A stretch of 64,000 bases of DNA, from assembly GCA_900544605.1 (NCBI GenBank), contig UQVP01000002.1:1-64000 (forward strand), in the 5' to 3' direction. This DNA comes from an uncultured Mycoplasmatota bacterium. GTDB lineage: Bacteria > Bacillota_I > Bacilli_A > RF39 > UBA660. Shown here one piece after another: positions 17,516-27,504 of this stretch. The translations under genes and the position numbers were made by a program. The notes beneath the pieces are model-generated. The model was not told the origin of the DNA, ran no database searches, and saw only the letters and a list, made by a program, of their open reading frames with translations. Position 1 is the first letter of the stretch; each line of letters opens with the position of its first letter.

Positions 17516-19243
17516 ATGAAGAAAATATTAAATATAATAAATTGTTTAATTATTTTAACAATTACTTTTTTAGTGCCATTTACTAATATTTCGGCTTATG
17601 AGCCTTGGGTTGGATATGTAACTATTCCTACTTCAAAGACAGTACATTCAACTCCAGCTATGGGTGATTTTAATGCAATAGAAGAAATTCCTCCATATAT
17701 GAGTTTTAGAGTTATAGGTTCAGAAAAAACAGATGGAGTTTTATTTTATAAAATTGTTTATGGTGATAATAAAGTAGGTTGGATATCTTATTATACAGTT
17801 GAAGAAAGTAGTAAACCTACAAGGAATTATGGAAGGCCTTGGACTACCCCTGGTAAAGCTATTACAGGTGGTGCTGAATATATTTCTGCTGGATATATAA
17901 AAATTGGACAATATACCTCTTATTTAAAAAAATTTCAAGTAAATCCTAATGCTAGTGTTGGTCTTTATCAACATCAATGGATGACTAATATTAGAGGACC
18001 TTATTTTGAAGCTGCAAAAGCATACACTGGTTATAGTCAGTATTTAGAGAGTAGAGAATTTATATTTTCTATTCCTGTTTATAATAATATGCCAAATGCT
18101 ACCACTCTTTCTGGTATGACTAATGTTGGAACTGCTTTAACAAAAGAAGAATTAAATGATGCTAATTTTGAAACGGAAATGGATAGACAAGGTTTTCCTG
18201 AAGATTATAAAAAATATTTACGTGCTCTTCATAAAACATACCCTAAATGGATATTTAGAGCTTTAAAAACTAATTTAAATTTTGATACGGTAGTTACAAA
18301 ACAAACGGGTAAGAATAGTTGTATAGAAACATCATCAGGCCACGGAACAAATGAAGGATGTGGAAATGAAAGTGCGAGATGGGCATTAGCAGATAATGCT
18401 TCTATAAGATATTTTATAGATCCAAGAAATTTCTTAGATAAACAATCAATTTTTATGTTTGAAGATTTATCATATTCGGATAGTATTACAGAAACAATGG
18501 TACAAAGAACTTTAAGCGGAACTTTTATGTCAGGCTCATCTGCTAAAGATGGAAAGACTTATGCTAAATTATTTTTAGAAGCAGGACAAAAAAGTGGAGT
18601 AAACCCAATTTATTTAGCAAGCTTATCACTTCAAGAATTAAGTAGTGATGCAATTCAATTTAAAGGTTCGACTATTGATTATTATGGTATTAGATATTCT
18701 TCATTATATAATTTTTATAATATTGGAGCATCAGGTATGTTTACAGCTCGTGGTGGTATTGTTTGGGCTAGTGGTGGAGACCCTAGCACATATTCATTTC
18801 TTAAAGATTTAGATGGTAGTTATAATGGTGGAAGTGAAATAACAACACCAACTAATCTAGATAAATATATAACTAATGTAGGGTATAAAATAAGTGGTAG
18901 TTACATATATGGTATTAGTAGTAATACAAGTATAGATGCTTTCAAAAATAAAATAAGTGGTGTTGATGTTTCCATAAGTGGCAATAATGGTAATTTAGTA
19001 GGAACTGGTACAGTTGTTACTTTAAGTAAAGATGGAACAACTTATAGTAAAATAATTGTTGTTTCTGGAGATGTAGATGGCGATGGTAAAATAGCTGCTA
19101 CTGATTATGTCGCCATAAAAAATAGTATTATGGAAATAAAAACATTATCAAATGTTCAAAAATTAGGGGCAGATATGAATAGTAATAATCGTGTTGATGC
19201 AGGGGATTACGTAGCTATTAAAAATTATATTATGAATAATTAG
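17516..19243 (+). CDS. Secreted SH3/glucosaminidase-like protein with C-terminal dockerin
   Basis: A 575-aa secreted protein. A signal peptide (1-27) is followed by an SH3b-like segment (about 30-85). The central region (about 230-450) resembles clostridial peptidoglycan N-acetylglucosaminidases: KYLRALHKTYPKWIFRAL, FIDPRNFLDKQSIFMFEDLSY, NPIYLASLSLQELSS (candidate catalytic Glu) and NIGASG. Residues 518-575 form a type I dockerin with two Ca-loop repeats, DVDGDGKIAATDYVAIKN and DMNSNNRVDAGDYVAIKN. A dockerin implies docking onto a cohesin-type receptor. The next gene, 8 bp away, encodes a membrane-anchored Ig-like protein and is the obvious candidate partner. Role inferred: wall remodelling at the cell surface. 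Confidence 0.85.
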   Translation: MKKILNIINCLIILTITFLVPFTNISAYEPWVGYVTIPTSKTVHSTPAMGDFNAIEEIPPYMSFRVIGSEKTDGVLFYKIVYGDNKVGWISYYTVEESSKPTRNYGRPWTTPGKAITGGAEYISAGYIKIGQYTSYLKKFQVNPNASVGLYQHQWMTNIRGPYFEAAKAYTGYSQYLESREFIFSIPVYNNMPNATTLSGMTNVGTALTKEELNDANFETEMDRQGFPEDYKKYLRALHKTYPKWIFRALKTNLNFDTVVTKQTGKNSCIETSSGHGTNEGCGNESARWALADNASIRYFIDPRNFLDKQSIFMFEDLSYSDSITETMVQRTLSGTFMSGSSAKDGKTYAKLFLEAGQKSGVNPIYLASLSLQELSSDAIQFKGSTIDYYGIRYSSLYNFYNIGASGMFTARGGIVWASGGDPSTYSFLKDLDGSYNGGSEITTPTNLDKYITNVGYKISGSYIYGISSNTSIDAFKNKISGVDVSISGNNGNLVGTGTVVTLSKDGTTYSKIIVVSGDVDGDGKIAATDYVAIKNSIMEIKTLSNVQKLGADMNSNNRVDAGDYVAIKNYIMNN

Positions 19244-19251
19244 GAGGAAGT

Positions 19252-20742
19252 ATGAAAAAAGGAAAATTATTAATTATATTATCATTTATTGCTTGTTTAT
19301 TTATCGTTCCAAATACAATAAAAGCAGCATCTTTTTCTGCAAGTGCAAGCAGTTATAATGTAGCAGTTGGCTCAAGTGTAAAAGTATATATTTCAAGCTC
19401 TGATTTGACAGGAAGGTTTGATGTGTCGTCATCAAGCTCCAGTGTTTTATCAGGAGGGGGTAAAGTTTGGGTAGAAAAAAATAGTCAATCAGTAACATTT
19501 ACGGCTAAGTCTGCAGGCCGCGTTAAAGTTAACATTACGCCAACGAATGTTTCTGATAATAGTGGTAAACAATATTCTACTAGTAGATCATTAATTATAA
19601 ATGTATATGTTCCTCGTGCTTTAGAAACAAACAATTACTTATCAAGTTTAAGTGTTGATGGGGTTGAATTAATTCCAAGCTTTAACAAAGAAACAACAGC
19701 CTATATTGTTGACTTAGAACCTGGAACTACTAGTATTAAGGTAAATGCTGAAAAAGAAAATAAATATGCTAGTATTAGTGGGACTGGAGATATTGCCGTA
19801 GTAGAAGGTAGTAATGAAATTAATGTTGTTGTAACAGCAGAAAATGGTAGTAAAAAAACATATACAATTACAGCTAATGTAAAAGAATATGATCCTATTA
19901 ATGTAACGATAGATGGTAGTGATTATACCGTTGTTAGAAAACAGTCTGAACTTGTTAAACCTGATGGTTACGAGGAAACATCTGTTGATATTAACGGTAA
20001 CCAAGTACCAGCTTTTAAAAATGACACTTTAGGATACACACTAGTTGGTCTTAAGGATGTAACTGGCAAAGTAAAATTATTTATTTATGATAATGGCGCA
20101 TATAAACCATATATTTTCTTATCATTTAACAAATTAGATTTAATTATTTTAGATGAAGAAGTAAAAGCACCTAAAGGATTTGTTAAAGATACTATTACAA
20201 TAGGTGAAGAAACAGTTACTTGTTATAAAAATAATGAGCTAGGTATTACTATTATTTATGGTAAGAGTATTACAACAGGAGAAGCCAATTTTTATACATT
20301 TGAAAATACTGATATGACAATTCAAAAATTTAATTATGATATGTATAAGAAAATGCTTAATAAATTTGATTTATATTCGTATATAATTATTGGTGAAGCA
20401 GGATTAATTTTACTTATTTTATTTATTGTTTTAGTTTCAAGTATTGCTAGAAAGAAAAAATTAACAAAGAAAAAAGAAGAAATAGAAAAAACTATGAAAT
20501 TAAATCCTAACGATATAAATAATCAAGTAAAAGAATTAGAAGAAAAAAATCTTTCTAAAAAAGAATTAAAAAAATTAAAGAAAGAACAACAAAAAGAGAA
20601 AGAAAAACAAGAAGAATTAAATAGAAAAAAAGAAGAAGCTTTAGAAGAACAAAAACGTATAGAAGAAAAAAATAAGAAGAAACTTGAAAAAAAGAATAAA
20701 AATAAAAAATCAGAAAAAGATGATGATATGTTTTATTTATAG
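19252..20742 (+). CDS. Membrane-anchored Ig-like/cadherin-like surface protein
   Basis: A 496-aa protein. A signal peptide (1-26, ending IKAA) is followed by a Ser-rich Ig-like domain (about 27-120), a cadherin-like beta-sandwich domain (about 128-218: LSSLSVDGVELIPSFNKETT and ENGSKKTYTITANV), a third extracellular module (220-360), one membrane helix (about 386-410) and a cytoplasmic Lys/Glu-rich coiled coil to the C-terminus. Topology is therefore out-to-in. It lies 8 bp after the dockerin-bearing enzyme with an AGGAGG site. A cohesin-like role for the N-terminal domain is possible but I see no clear cohesin signature. Confidence 0.78.
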   Translation: MKKGKLLIILSFIACLFIVPNTIKAASFSASASSYNVAVGSSVKVYISSSDLTGRFDVSSSSSSVLSGGGKVWVEKNSQSVTFTAKSAGRVKVNITPTNVSDNSGKQYSTSRSLIINVYVPRALETNNYLSSLSVDGVELIPSFNKETTAYIVDLEPGTTSIKVNAEKENKYASISGTGDIAVVEGSNEINVVVTAENGSKKTYTITANVKEYDPINVTIDGSDYTVVRKQSELVKPDGYEETSVDINGNQVPAFKNDTLGYTLVGLKDVTGKVKLFIYDNGAYKPYIFLSFNKLDLIILDEEVKAPKGFVKDTITIGEETVTCYKNNELGITIIYGKSITTGEANFYTFENTDMTIQKFNYDMYKKMLNKFDLYSYIIIGEAGLILLILFIVLVSSIARKKKLTKKKEEIEKTMKLNPNDINNQVKELEEKNLSKKELKKLKKEQQKEKEKQEELNRKKEEALEEQKRIEEKNKKKLEKKNKNKKSEKDDDMFYL

Positions 20743-20764
20743 ACACTTTTGTGTCTATTTTTTG
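20739..20764 (+). terminator. Intrinsic terminator
   Basis: ATAGACAC (20739-20746), TTTT loop, GTGTCTAT (20751-20758), then TTTTTT. Confidence 0.92.
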
Positions 20765-20836
20765 TTAAATTATCTTGTTTTGTAGAAATGAGTTTATTTA
20801 TATGATATAATTGAAACATAGAAGGATTAGGAGATT

Positions 20837-22363
20837 ATGAATAAAAATAAACAACTTATTATAAATTTAATTACAACAATTTTTGTGTTATTAATAAACA
20901 CTTTAATTAATTTTGGCTTATCAAGTTATATTGTAGAGAAAATAGGAGAAGAAGCTTATGGCTTTATTTCTTTAGCAACTAACTTTGTCAGTTTTGCTAC
21001 TATTTTTACAACTGCATTAAATTCAATGTGTAGTCGTTTTATAACAATAGATATACATAAAAAAAATATGAAAAGTGCTAATGAATATTTTACTTCAGTG
21101 CTGTTCGCTAATGCATTAATAATTTTATTTTTAATAGTACCATCTTTGATTATGATTTTATATTTAGAAAAGTTTATAAAAATATCACCAAACTTAATAG
21201 TTGATGTAAAACTATTATTTACATTTATCTTTTTAAATTTTTTTGTAACACTAATATCTGGGGTGTTTACAATTGCGACTTATTGTAAAAATAAACTTTA
21301 TTTATCATCTTTAAGACAAGCTGAATCATATATTGTAAAGTTATTAGTGATACTTGGTCTATTTATATTTTTTAAACCAGAGGTATTTTATGTAGGTGTA
21401 GCCACTTTTATATCGGGAATATATTTATCATTATTTAACATGTATTACACAAAAAAATTATTACCAGAAATAAAAATTAAAAAAGAAAATTTTTCTTGGA
21501 AAAAAATAAAAATATTACTTTCAAGTGGGTTATGGAATTCTATTACTAATCTTGGAAATGTTTTAACTGATGGTCTTGATTTATTAATTAGTAATTTAGC
21601 AATAGATTCACAGGTAATGGGAATTGTTGCTTTAGCTAAACTTCCAGGAAATGTTTTAAACTCAATGATTTCCAGCATAATGACGGTTTTTCAACCTCCA
21701 ACACTAGAATACTATGCTAAAGACGATATAGAAATGGTAGTTAGTGAAACTAAAAGAAACATGAAAATTAGTGGTATTTTTGGAAATATACCTTTTGCTT
21801 ATATTCTTATATTTGGTTCTTGTTTCTGTATGACTTGGATGCCATCTACAGATACAAAGATTTTAACAATTTTATGTATTATAACATTCATAAATGTTTA
21901 TGTAGGAGGACTTATTAGTCCACTTTATAACATATTTACAATTACTAATAAAGTTAGGTTGAACGCTATTTTAAATATTGGAAGTGGTTTATTATCAACA
22001 TTAATAGTTTTAATATTATTAAAAACTACAAATCTAGGGGTTTATGCAGTTGTTGGAGTAAGTACGATTATAGGATTGTTAAAGGGCTTTATAATTGTTC
22101 CAATATATGCTGCTAAATGTTTAAAAAGAGATTGGAAAGAATTTATGCCATCAATTTTAATGTATATATTAACAACATTAGCAATCATTGTCCCAATTTA
22201 TATATTAAGATTATTCTATAGTCCAATAGGATGGATGAAAATATTTATGAGTATCATAATTAGTGGATTTATAGGACTGATTATTAATGGTTTGATTTTA
22301 TTTACTAAAGAAGATAGGAATGTTTTAAAAAATACGATATTAAAGAAAGTTGGTAAAAAATGA
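20837..22363 (+). CDS. Polysaccharide flippase (Wzx/MATE-like)
   Basis: A 508-aa polytopic membrane protein with about 12-14 helices along its whole length, of the oligosaccharide flippase (MOP exporter) type. Charged and conserved-looking spots include GEEAYGFISLATNFVSF near the start and LSSGLWNSITNLGNVLTDGLDLLI in the middle, as in lipid-linked repeat-unit flippases. It would turn undecaprenyl-linked glycan units to the outer face. It opens the glycan locus and overlaps the next gene by 4 bp (ATGA). AGGATTAGGAG precedes the ATG. Confidence 0.9.
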   Translation: MNKNKQLIINLITTIFVLLINTLINFGLSSYIVEKIGEEAYGFISLATNFVSFATIFTTALNSMCSRFITIDIHKKNMKSANEYFTSVLFANALIILFLIVPSLIMILYLEKFIKISPNLIVDVKLLFTFIFLNFFVTLISGVFTIATYCKNKLYLSSLRQAESYIVKLLVILGLFIFFKPEVFYVGVATFISGIYLSLFNMYYTKKLLPEIKIKKENFSWKKIKILLSSGLWNSITNLGNVLTDGLDLLISNLAIDSQVMGIVALAKLPGNVLNSMISSIMTVFQPPTLEYYAKDDIEMVVSETKRNMKISGIFGNIPFAYILIFGSCFCMTWMPSTDTKILTILCIITFINVYVGGLISPLYNIFTITNKVRLNAILNIGSGLLSTLIVLILLKTTNLGVYAVVGVSTIIGLLKGFIIVPIYAAKCLKRDWKEFMPSILMYILTTLAIIVPIYILRLFYSPIGWMKIFMSIIISGFIGLIINGLILFTKEDRNVLKNTILKKVGKK

Positions 22364-23283
22364 AAAAAAATGGTGAAATAACATTAGTAACCTCGTTTTT
22401 TGATATAGGAAGAAAAAAATATGGGGATTATGCTAGATCAAATAAAAAATATTTAGATGATTTTAAATTTTGGGCTAGAATGAAAAATAATTTAGTTGTT
22501 TATACTGATAAAGAGATGGCTAAAGAAGTTAAAAAAATTAGAAAAGAGTTTGATTTAGAAGAAAAAACTAAAGTAATTATTATAGAAGATATTACAAAGT
22601 TAGAGCCAAAAATTTTCAACCGTATGCAAGAAGTAGAAAAGAGCGATTATTTTTTAAGCTTTCGTTATAATGAAAATCTACCAGAAAATAAAGCTTTATA
22701 TAATTATATAATGTTAATGAAATCATGGTGCCTTGCTGATGCCATTAAACAAGGCGTTGATACTGATTTTGTGGCTTGGCTTGATTTTGGCTATAATCAT
22801 GGTGGGGACGTATTTATTAATCCTGAAGAATTTTCTTTTACTTGGAAATATAATTTTCCCAAAGATAAAATTATTTATTTTAATAAAGAAAAAATAACTG
22901 ATAAACCAATATTTTATTTAGTTCAATCGATGGATGTTAACATTATGGGTGCTCCTTTTATCGTTCCTTCTAAATTGGCAGAAAAACATTATAGTTTAAT
23001 AAAAAATGCGATGATTGAATTATTAGATTTAGGATTAATGGATGATGATCAACTACTTATGCTTATGGCTAGTAGAAAAGAACCAAGTTTGTTTGATATA
23101 AAACAAAGCGATTGGTTTTTACCAATTAAAGATTATGGAAATAAAAATTTAACAACGAAAGAATTACAAGTAGCACAAAAATCAAAAAAAGATGAATTTT
23201 TAGATAAATTAAGAGTAAAAAAAAGAAATTATTTGTATTTAAAAAGATTTATGAAAAAATTTAAAAAGAACAATTTAGAGTAG
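22360..23283 (+). CDS. HtrL/YibB-type glycosyltransferase-like protein
   Basis: A 307-aa cytoplasmic protein. The opening ITLVTSFFDIGRKKYGDYARS and FKFWARMKNNLVVYTD match the HtrL/YibB family (Pfam PF09612), followed by the acidic sugar-nucleotide region FVAWLDFGYNHGG and a later DDDQLLM. Members are found in polysaccharide and LPS loci and are thought to be glycosyltransferases. The start overlaps the flippase stop, so translation is coupled. The C-terminus is very basic, which could bring it to the membrane. Confidence 0.82.
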   Translation: MKKNGEITLVTSFFDIGRKKYGDYARSNKKYLDDFKFWARMKNNLVVYTDKEMAKEVKKIRKEFDLEEKTKVIIIEDITKLEPKIFNRMQEVEKSDYFLSFRYNENLPENKALYNYIMLMKSWCLADAIKQGVDTDFVAWLDFGYNHGGDVFINPEEFSFTWKYNFPKDKIIYFNKEKITDKPIFYLVQSMDVNIMGAPFIVPSKLAEKHYSLIKNAMIELLDLGLMDDDQLLMLMASRKEPSLFDIKQSDWFLPIKDYGNKNLTTKELQVAQKSKKDEFLDKLRVKKRNYLYLKRFMKKFKKNNLE

Positions 23284-23291
23284 GTGATAAC

Positions 23292-24464
23292 TTGAAAAAG
23301 GTTTGTTTGATAGTTCCTAATAAATTAACCGTTCCAGCAGTTTTAGGTGGGGCAATTGAAACTTTAGTTACATTAATTATAGATGCTAATGAAAAACATA
23401 ATGAGTTAGAATTAACTGTTGTAGCACCTTATAATGAGCAGGCATACATATTAAGCAAAAATTATAAGTATACTAAGTTTATTTATATTAAAAAGAATAT
23501 AAGTTATTATTTTACTTCTTGCTTATTTAAATTAATTAATAAAACATTTAAAAAAAATTATTGCACTTATAACCATTTTGTTATTAATAAGATAAAAAAT
23601 GAAGATTTTGATTATGTTATAGCAGAAGGTGGAGAATATGCTTCTTATAAGAAAATATTAAAGTATTTTGATAGAAATAAAATGATATTGCACCTTCACC
23701 ATGAATGGCACAGTAATAAAATAATAGATGAAACTTTTTCTAAAGTAATAGGTGTAAGCAATTATGTGACTGAAGAATTTAAAAAAAGTTCAAATATAAA
23801 CACGTATAATGTTTTAAAGAATGCTATAGATTTATCTAAGTTTATTAAAAAAAATGACATTAAGAGCAAAAAAGAATTAATTAACAAATTTAAGTTTAAA
23901 GAAGATGATTTTGTTGTGTTATATTGTGGTAGACTTATAGAAATTAAAGGTGTTTTGGAACTAGTAAAAGCTATTAAAAGTATAGATAATGAACATATAA
24001 AATTACTAATCGTTGGGTCTTCTAATTTTGCAAATGCTAAAAAAAATGAATATATTTTAAATTTAGAAAAAGAAATAGAAATTTGTAAAGATAGAGTTCA
24101 ATTTACAGGATATATTAATAATGTTGATTTATATAAATATTATGAACTAATAGATGTATTATGTGTTCCTTCTATTTGTAATGAGGCAGCAGGACTTACT
24201 GCAATAGAAGGAATGGCTTCAAGTAAACCTTTAATAGTCACTAATAATGGTGGCCTTCCTGAATATATTTGTAAAGATGGTGCTATTGTTTTAAAAACTG
24301 ACAAGGATTTTATTAATAATTTAAAAGAAGCTATTATTTCTTTATATCAAGATAAAAAAAGCTGTGAAGAAATGGGCAGAAAAAATTTATTAGAATCCAA
24401 AAAATATGATTATTTAAAATTTTATCAGAACTTTGTTAATATAATTAATAATTATAAAGATTAA
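23292..24464 (+). CDS. GT4-family glycosyltransferase
   Basis: A 390-aa GT-B fold enzyme starting with TTG at 23292 after a TAGGTGATAA site. The N-terminal acceptor domain contains AVLGGAIETLVTLI. The C-terminal donor domain has VVLYCGRLIEIKGVLELVKAIK and the EX7E segment EAAGLTAIEGMASSKPLIVTNNGGLPEYI, typical of retaining GT4 enzymes. A nucleotide-sugar donor is expected but cannot be named. It lies within the operon-like run 20837-27481. Confidence 0.93.
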   Translation: MKKVCLIVPNKLTVPAVLGGAIETLVTLIIDANEKHNELELTVVAPYNEQAYILSKNYKYTKFIYIKKNISYYFTSCLFKLINKTFKKNYCTYNHFVINKIKNEDFDYVIAEGGEYASYKKILKYFDRNKMILHLHHEWHSNKIIDETFSKVIGVSNYVTEEFKKSSNINTYNVLKNAIDLSKFIKKNDIKSKKELINKFKFKEDDFVVLYCGRLIEIKGVLELVKAIKSIDNEHIKLLIVGSSNFANAKKNEYILNLEKEIEICKDRVQFTGYINNVDLYKYYELIDVLCVPSICNEAAGLTAIEGMASSKPLIVTNNGGLPEYICKDGAIVLKTDKDFINNLKEAIISLYQDKKSCEEMGRKNLLESKKYDYLKFYQNFVNIINNYKD

Positions 24465-24476
24465 AGGAGTGTTATA

Positions 24477-25403
24477 ATGAAATATAGTATAATAATACCA
24501 GTATATAATGTAGAAAACTATATTAAAAAGTGTTTAGAATCTATAAAAGGGCAAACATATAAAAATTTTGAAGTTATTATTGTAAATGATGGCTCAAAAC
24601 AAAACGAAAAAGAAATAATTAAACCGTTTTTAAAAGATAAAAGATTTAAATACTATGAAAAAGAAAATGGGGGATTATCTGATGCCAGAAATTATGGTGT
24701 AGGTTATGCTGCTGGTGATTATATCATTTATGTAGATTCAGATGATTATATAGAAAAAGATCTATTAACTAAAATTAATAATTTAGTTGAAACAATAGAT
24801 TATGATGTTGTTAGATATAACTTAAATGTTGTTTCAGAAGATGGTGAAATAATTTTTAAAAATGATGATATTGATTTAACTTATGACTCAATTAAAGGTA
24901 TATTATTAAATAAATATGTTGAGCCAGCTTGGCTTTATGCTTACAAAAAAGATTTTTATTTAAAAAACAAATTTACCTTTCCTAAAGGAAAAATTCATGA
25001 AGATTTTTATTTGACATTACTAATTTTAGATAAAGCTAAAAATATTGGTGTTATAAATTATAATGGATATAATTATGTCCAGAGAGGTACAGGAATTATG
25101 GGAAATAAAGCTTATGAAAAAGTAAAAATTCGTGTTGAAGACTTTATATCTCATAATAAATATCATCAAAAAAATATTAAAAATAAATATATATTAAGTT
25201 ACTCTAATAGATCTTTAGTTTATAAAATAAGTGAACTAAAGGGTAAAGATTTAGATAATAAAATAAATTATATAGAAAAAAGCAATATATTGTCTAACAT
25301 TTATTCATTAAGTTTTAAACAGTTTCTTATAAATACGTATATGAAATTATTCTTAAGAAAATTTGTTTATTCAAAAAATAATGAATTTTATAAAGGAGAA
25401 TAA
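24477..25403 (+). CDS. GT2-family glycosyltransferase
   Basis: A 308-aa inverting GT-A enzyme. The start YSIIIPVYNVENYIKKCLESI, then VIIVNDGSK, GGLSDARNYGVGYAAGDYI and the DxD-type YVDSDDYIEKDLL are classic. There is no transmembrane segment, so it is cytoplasmic or peripheral. It follows the GT4 gene by 12 bp with an AAGGAG site and would add one sugar to the lipid-linked repeat unit. Confidence 0.94.
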   Translation: MKYSIIIPVYNVENYIKKCLESIKGQTYKNFEVIIVNDGSKQNEKEIIKPFLKDKRFKYYEKENGGLSDARNYGVGYAAGDYIIYVDSDDYIEKDLLTKINNLVETIDYDVVRYNLNVVSEDGEIIFKNDDIDLTYDSIKGILLNKYVEPAWLYAYKKDFYLKNKFTFPKGKIHEDFYLTLLILDKAKNIGVINYNGYNYVQRGTGIMGNKAYEKVKIRVEDFISHNKYHQKNIKNKYILSYSNRSLVYKISELKGKDLDNKINYIEKSNILSNIYSLSFKQFLINTYMKLFLRKFVYSKNNEFYKGE

Positions 25404-25409
25404 AATAAT

Positions 25410-26363
25410 ATGGATATAAGTATAATAATACCAGCATATAATGCAGAACCTTATATAGATAAGTGTTTAAACACGATATTAAATCAAACTTTTAAAGGTA
25501 ATTTTGAGATTATTATAGTAAATGATGGTTCAAAGGATGATACATTAAAAATTTTAAATAAATATGCTAAAAAATATAAAAAAATTAAGATAATTGACCA
25601 AAAAAATGCTGGACAAGCTGTTGCACGTAATAATGCTTTAAAGGTTGCTTTAGGAAAGTATATAATGTTTGTTGATGTTGATGATTATATAGATGAAACA
25701 ATGCTTGATAAAATGTATAGTGTTGCAATTAAAGAAAATGCAGATATTGTATATTGTGATTATTATGAACATTATAAAGATGATGATAGGATTGTTCATA
25801 ATTATATTACTGAAGATGAAATAAAAAATGCTATTTTAGCGAATTATGCGCCTTGGGGTAAATTATATAATTTAGATTTTTTTAAAAAAAGTAAATTAGA
25901 ATTTATGAAAGGTAAGCTGTTTGAAGACATTGCCATAGTTCCAGTGTTGGCAGCATTATCTAAAAAAAGTATTAGAGTACCAGAGGCACTTTATTATTAT
26001 AATTGTTCAAATGTTTCTTCAATTCGTAAAAAAAGTTATAATAAAAAATTAGAAGATGTTTTTGATTCAATTGATATTACATATAAAAATTTTAAAGATA
26101 AAAAACTTTTAGAAAAGTATTATACTGAAATTGAATATATTTATTTAGATAGCTTTTTAAAAGGTGGGGTTTTTAGATTTTGTGATTTTAAGGAAGGAAT
26201 TGAAAATGCTTCAATATTAAGAAAAAAGATTAAGAAATTATTTCCAAAAATTATAAATAATGTATATTATAAAAAATTACCATTAAATAGCAAAAAATAT
26301 ATTTTTATTTCATATTATTTTCCTACTAAACTTATTTATTTAATGAAGAGAGCAAAAAAATGA
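25410..26363 (+). CDS. GT2-family glycosyltransferase
   Basis: A 317-aa paralogue of the preceding enzyme with the same GT-A layout: ISIIIPAYNAEPYIDKCLNTI, EIIIVNDGSKDDT, NAGQAVARNNALKVALGKYIMFVDVDDYID. The DVDD motif takes the place of DSDD. It is 6 bp downstream of its neighbour and overlaps the next gene by 4 bp. Side-by-side GT2 paralogues suggest duplication followed by change of acceptor or donor. Confidence 0.94.
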   Translation: MDISIIIPAYNAEPYIDKCLNTILNQTFKGNFEIIIVNDGSKDDTLKILNKYAKKYKKIKIIDQKNAGQAVARNNALKVALGKYIMFVDVDDYIDETMLDKMYSVAIKENADIVYCDYYEHYKDDDRIVHNYITEDEIKNAILANYAPWGKLYNLDFFKKSKLEFMKGKLFEDIAIVPVLAALSKKSIRVPEALYYYNCSNVSSIRKKSYNKKLEDVFDSIDITYKNFKDKKLLEKYYTEIEYIYLDSFLKGGVFRFCDFKEGIENASILRKKIKKLFPKIINNVYYKKLPLNSKKYIFISYYFPTKLIYLMKRAKK

Positions 26364-27481
26364 AAAAAATATTGATAACAACCAAAACTTTAGCAATAGG
26401 TGGAGTGGAAACATCTTTAGTATTTCTAATAAATAAATTGATTAATGACTATGAAATAGATTTATTGGTTATGGATAAAGGTGAGCTAGAAGCAAAAATT
26501 GACAAGAGAGTTAATATTATTTTGTATAATAGTTTGTTTCCTAATATAAATTTAAAGACAAAACTATATAATATAAATAAAAATATCGCAGTTAAAAAGC
26601 TATTAAAAATGTATAAAAATATGTTAAATAAAGAATATGATGTTTCTATAGCTTATTATGGCTTTGATAATTATACTGATTTAGTAGCTGCATCAGTAAA
26701 AAGTAAAAAAAAGATTATTTGGGTTCATAACGATTTTAAAAGTGCTATAGAAACTAAAAAATTTAGGATATTATATAAATTTATGTATAAATTAATGGGA
26801 AGAAAATTTAATTATTTTGATTCCTATGTTTGTGTTTCAAAGTATGCTAAACAAAATTTTGATGATTTTTTTAATATTGATTCAAATAAAAGTATTTGTA
26901 TTCATAATTATATATCTGAAAATTATGTTATAGATTTGTCCAAACAGTCTACTAGTGTAAAACTGAATAAAGGAAATTTTAATATTATCGCTATAGGTAG
27001 ATTAGTAAAATCAAAAAACTTTGATAAAATTATAACTGTTGTTGCAGAGTTAAAAAAGAAATCGCTTCCAATTCATTTATATATACTTGGCGATGGCCCT
27101 GAATTTAACAATTTAAATGTTCTGGTTTCTAATTATAAAGCTAGTACTTATATAAGTATGTTGGGAAATCAAATTAACCCTTATAATATATTAAAGCAAG
27201 CAGACTTATTACTTTCAATGTCGGAATTTGAAAGCTTTGGAAATATATTGATTGAAGGGCTAATATTAAATATACCATATATATCAAATATAAATTCTGG
27301 GTCTAAAGAAATCTTTGAAAATTGTACACCTAAGGGTATGGGCGTTATATGCAAAAATAGTGAAGTGAAAGATAAACTAATAGAATTTTATAATAATAAA
27401 GATTTTAAATATAATAAGTTTCAAATAAAAAAATATAATAATGAAATAATAGATAAGATTTATGAAATTATAAAAGGATAA
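26360..27481 (+). CDS. GT4-family glycosyltransferase
   Basis: A 373-aa GT-B enzyme. The N-terminal region has TLAIGGVETSLVFLINKL. The C-terminal donor-binding part has IIAIGRLVKSKNFDKII, YILGDGPEFNNL and SEFESFGNILIEGLILNIPYI, the EX7E motif of GT4 enzymes. It overlaps the previous gene by 4 bp (ATGA). It ends inside a bidirectional terminator shared with the convergent polymerase-like gene. Confidence 0.93.
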   Translation: MKKILITTKTLAIGGVETSLVFLINKLINDYEIDLLVMDKGELEAKIDKRVNIILYNSLFPNINLKTKLYNINKNIAVKKLLKMYKNMLNKEYDVSIAYYGFDNYTDLVAASVKSKKKIIWVHNDFKSAIETKKFRILYKFMYKLMGRKFNYFDSYVCVSKYAKQNFDDFFNIDSNKSICIHNYISENYVIDLSKQSTSVKLNKGNFNIIAIGRLVKSKNFDKIITVVAELKKKSLPIHLYILGDGPEFNNLNVLVSNYKASTYISMLGNQINPYNILKQADLLLSMSEFESFGNILIEGLILNIPYISNINSGSKEIFENCTPKGMGVICKNSEVKDKLIEFYNNKDFKYNKFQIKKYNNEIIDKIYEIIKG

Positions 27482-27504
27482 GAAAATTAATTCTTATCCT
27501 TTTT
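27472..27504. terminator. Bidirectional terminator between convergent genes
   Basis: AAAAGGATAAGAA (27472-27484) and TTCTTATCCTTTT (27491-27503) form a 13-bp stem with A and T runs on both sides, ending transcripts from each strand. Confidence 0.9.

Noticed and set aside
19252..19600. Canonical cohesin domain in the protein next to the dockerin enzyme
   Set aside because: The N-terminal domain looks Ig-like and Ser-rich. I cannot see the cohesin strand pattern, so the pairing stays a hypothesis.
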